DNA of 6,459 bases from Balneolaceae bacterium (GTDB lineage: Bacteria; Bacteroidota; Rhodothermia; Balneolales; Balneolaceae): assembly GCA_007134665.1 (NCBI GenBank), contig SLKH01000333.1, forward strand, positions 1 through 6,459. The letters are read 5' to 3'. A program made the translations under genes and the position numbers. Position 1 is the stretch's first letter; every line of letters begins with the position of its first letter. Shown piece after piece: positions 4,806 to 6,459 of the stretch. The notes below the pieces were generated by a model that was not told the DNA's origin, did not search any database, and worked only from the letters and a program-made list of their open reading frames with translations.

Positions 4806-5849
4806 ATGCTGCTGGAAGTTAACAACCTCGTAAAGGAGTTTGAGAAAGGAAAGCCTGTGGTAGATAAGGTTTCATTTACCCTGAAGGAAGATGAAATCTT
4901 TGCTTTACTTGGCCCCAGTGGATGTGGTAAAACCACGACACTACGATTGATAGCCGGTTTTGAGACTCCGGGTGAAGGAACTGTGAAATTACGAGGCAGG
5001 TTATTATCCGATACACAAATCCGGGTAGCACCTCAGAAACGGGGAATTGGTTTTGTATTTCAGGATTATGCACTCTTTCCTCACATGACGGCACTTGACA
5101 ATGTTGCTTTTGGCTTAAACGAGCTCCCGAAACACAAACGAAAAGTTTTTGCGGAAGAAGTGTTATGCCGAACAGGTATGGGAGATTTTAAGGGAAGAAA
5201 TCCATCTGAATTATCAGGTGGCCAGCAACAGCGGGTTGCTCTTGCCCGTGCCATTGCACCTAAACCCCAGCTGGTTCTGCTCGATGAACCCTTTTCCAAT
5301 CTGGATGCCATGCTGCGTGATTCTACCCGCAAAGAGGTTCGTTCAATACTGAAAAAAGCAGGCATGAGTGCGATACTTGTCACACATGATCAGGAAGAGG
5401 CCCTTTCGTTTGCCGACCGGATCGCAGTGATGAATGATGGAAAAATCGAACAAATCGGAACCCCGGAAGAAGTTTATTATAAGCCAAAGACTAAATTTGT
5501 TGCTCAATTTCTCGGAAGGACGAACCTTTTTGAGGTCAATGCCGGTGGCGGCAATGAAATCGAAACAAGTATCGGCCCGATCAAGCTCGATTGTAATGCC
5601 TGTGGCAGGGTAGTCTGCTCAATCCGCCCTGAACATCTTACCATTGAAAAGCCCAATGGTGCTTCACCGGATAATATAGGCCTTATTATTGGCAGAGAAT
5701 TTAAAGGCCACGATATAACTTACCATGTGCTTTACAAGGGTGAACGGTATATCGTTCATACTGACAATCGTATCCTGTTTAATCCCGATGATAAGGTAGT
5801 ATTAAGGGCTCTCGAGCCTGCTGTTGTTTTACAGGATCCACTGAATTAG
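4806..5849 (+). CDS. ABC transporter ATP-binding protein, FbpC/PotA type
   Basis: A 347-residue cytoplasmic ATPase subunit of an importer, of the usual length for the Fe(III)/polyamine/sulfate-type group. All nucleotide-site elements are intact: Walker A GPSGCGKTT (36-44), Q-loop VFQDYALFPH (84-93, Gln86), signature LSGGQQQR (136-143), Walker B LVLLDEP (156-162), D-loop SNLD (164-167) and H-loop THDQEEAL (193-200, His194). Residues about 235-345 form the C-terminal TOBE-like regulatory domain (GRTNLFEV, then SIRPEHLTIE, then GREFKGHDITYHV). The pattern best fits the FbpC-like ferric-iron branch, but the substrate cannot be fixed from sequence. No permease or binding-protein gene is adjacent, so partners must be encoded elsewhere. 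The C-terminal domain holds a three-cysteine cluster (Cys263, Cys266, Cys271). The start ATG follows a very short leader and lacks a Shine-Dalgarno site. Confidence 0.92.
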   Translation: MLLEVNNLVKEFEKGKPVVDKVSFTLKEDEIFALLGPSGCGKTTTLRLIAGFETPGEGTVKLRGRLLSDTQIRVAPQKRGIGFVFQDYALFPHMTALDNVAFGLNELPKHKRKVFAEEVLCRTGMGDFKGRNPSELSGGQQQRVALARAIAPKPQLVLLDEPFSNLDAMLRDSTRKEVRSILKKAGMSAILVTHDQEEALSFADRIAVMNDGKIEQIGTPEEVYYKPKTKFVAQFLGRTNLFEVNAGGGNEIETSIGPIKLDCNACGRVVCSIRPEHLTIEKPNGASPDNIGLIIGREFKGHDITYHVLYKGERYIVHTDNRILFNPDDKVVLRALEPAVVLQDPLN

Positions 5850-5857
5850 TTCGTTTT

Positions 5858-5906
5858 ATTCATCGCTCTTTTATCTCACTTCAACTGTGATGAATCTTGT
5901 CTTTTT
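5858..5906 (+). terminator. Weak possible terminator after the ABC-ATPase gene
   Basis: ATTCATC (5858-5864) and GATGAAT (5889-5895) are perfect inverted repeats, followed by CTTGTCTTTTT (5896-5906). The 24-nt loop and AT-rich stem make it weak; a smaller TCAC/GTGA pairing inside it competes. It is the only candidate between the ABC gene and the next frame. Confidence 0.22.
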
Positions 5907-5946
5907 CCATCTTTTTCGAAAATAAATGTAAATGTACTGGAAATAA

Positions 5947-6087
5947 ATGAGCAGGGATTTTAAAATTAACTCCAAATTGAATATCTATAAGGAATTAGAA
6001 CATATAATTTCCGGTTTACACAATGGGAAGGTAAACCAGGCAGTACTCAGGTTAAAAAGTGAATTCGAGATAAAAATTTATAGTTGA
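5947..6087 (+). CDS. Small hypothetical protein, 46 residues, coupled to the downstream hydrolase
   Basis: An ATG frame of 46 residues (MSRDFKINSKLNIYKELEHI onward) ends at TGA 6085-6087. An in-frame TAA lies directly before the ATG, so the start cannot be further left. The sequence is basic and polar, with a probable amphipathic helix across KELEHIISGLHNGKVNQAVL; it has no signal peptide, cysteine or motif I recognise. The main support for a real gene is its end: the TGA overlaps the TTG start of the serine hydrolase in a TTGA, the arrangement typical of translationally coupled genes. A GGA about 8 nt before the ATG is a weak ribosome site. Function is unknown; it may be a translated leader for the hydrolase. 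Confidence 0.45.
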   Translation: MSRDFKINSKLNIYKELEHIISGLHNGKVNQAVLRLKSEFEIKIYS

Positions 6088-6459
6088 ATTACAAGACTCG
6101 TCATATTTTTTCAGTGTTTGTGGTGATTTTACTTTTTATAACCACGAACTATTTCGTTCTGATAAATCAGGATGAAGTTACTACTGAACAATCAGAACTC
6201 CCCGATACACCTGAAATCCAGGAAGAGGAGAGTCATATCCGGAATTATTCACCCGTACCTCTGGAAGAGCTTCTCAAATCATTCGGTTCGCTGGGCCCTA
6301 TCAATAGTATGTTGATCAGCCAACATGAAGAAATCATAGGAGAAGAGTATTTCAGAAGGATGCATGCCGGAAGGGGGCATAATATTAAATCGGCATCCAA
6401 AAGTGTTTTATCTATCCTGGTTGGCATTGCAATTGAAAAAGGGTATCTGGAGGGGGTGG
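6084..6459 (+). CDS. Membrane-anchored serine hydrolase, class C beta-lactamase family (3' end missing)
   Basis: The N-terminal 125 residues of a gene cut by the window end. The start is inferred as TTG at 6084: the codon before it is an in-frame TAG, and TTG gives a proper export signal or anchor, a basic MNYKTRH followed by the hydrophobic stretch IFSVFVVILLFITTNYFVLI (8-27). Later GTG codons (6114, 6120, 6123) would lose the basic head. After an acidic linker (about 30-52) comes a domain with SMLISQHEEIIGEEYF (75-90) and IKSASKSVLSILVGIAIEKG (101-120). Ser103-x-x-Lys106 is the nucleophile motif of penicillin-binding-protein-like and class C beta-lactamase-like hydrolases, and the SKSVLSILVGIAIEKG context is characteristic. 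It probably acts in the periplasm on an ester or amide; actual beta-lactamase activity cannot be assumed. The Tyr and C-terminal KTG-like motifs lie outside the window. Confidence 0.8.
   Translation, partial: MNYKTRHIFSVFVVILLFITTNYFVLINQDEVTTEQSELPDTPEIQEEESHIRNYSPVPLEELLKSFGSLGPINSMLISQHEEIIGEEYFRRMHAGRGHNIKSASKSVLSILVGIAIEKGYLEGV

Overview
The window is AT-leaning bacterial DNA with tightly packed genes and few recognisable Shine-Dalgarno sites. Several putative promoters resemble the Bacteroidota-type form (TTG, about 20 nt, then TAnnTTTG-like). A lipoprotein with Gln/Glu/Arg/Asp-Ser repeats and a SPOR domain also suggests the Bacteroidota/Balneolota (FCB) group. This assignment is inference from style, not from a marker gene.

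Left region (1-2706). A short rightward reading frame that I do not recognise ends at 183. It runs head-on into a leftward three-gene set read from 2706 down to 170: a STAS anti-anti-sigma factor (RsbV/SpoIIAA type), a GHKL-type anti-sigma kinase (RsbW/SpoIIAB type) and a PP2C phosphatase with two probable GAF domains (RsbU/SpoIIE type). Together they form a complete partner-switching circuit: the kinase phosphorylates the STAS protein, the phosphatase reverses this in response to a signal, and the free STAS protein titrates the kinase away from its target. No sigma factor gene lies beside them, so the output is unknown.

Middle region (2707-4591). A 444-bp AT-rich gap holds a strong leftward intrinsic terminator preceded by a good promoter-like element. 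This may be a small RNA of about 68 nt or an attenuated leader of the STAS operon. It is followed by a rightward PfkB-family sugar kinase (fructokinase-like), which meets a leftward SPOR-domain lipoprotein gene with only 4 nt between the stops.

Right region (4592-6459). A divergent promoter region of 214 bp with several inverted and direct repeats separates the lipoprotein from a rightward ABC-transporter ATPase of the FbpC/PotA type, with no permease or binding protein in view. After a 97-bp gap come a 46-residue unknown small ORF and, overlapping it by TTGA, a TTG-initiated gene for a membrane-anchored serine hydrolase of the class C beta-lactamase family. That gene runs off the window end.

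Nothing here is a mobile element, CRISPR array, rRNA or tRNA. The least ordinary items are the candidate small RNA, the small ORF coupled to the serine hydrolase, and the repeat-rich divergent regulatory region.
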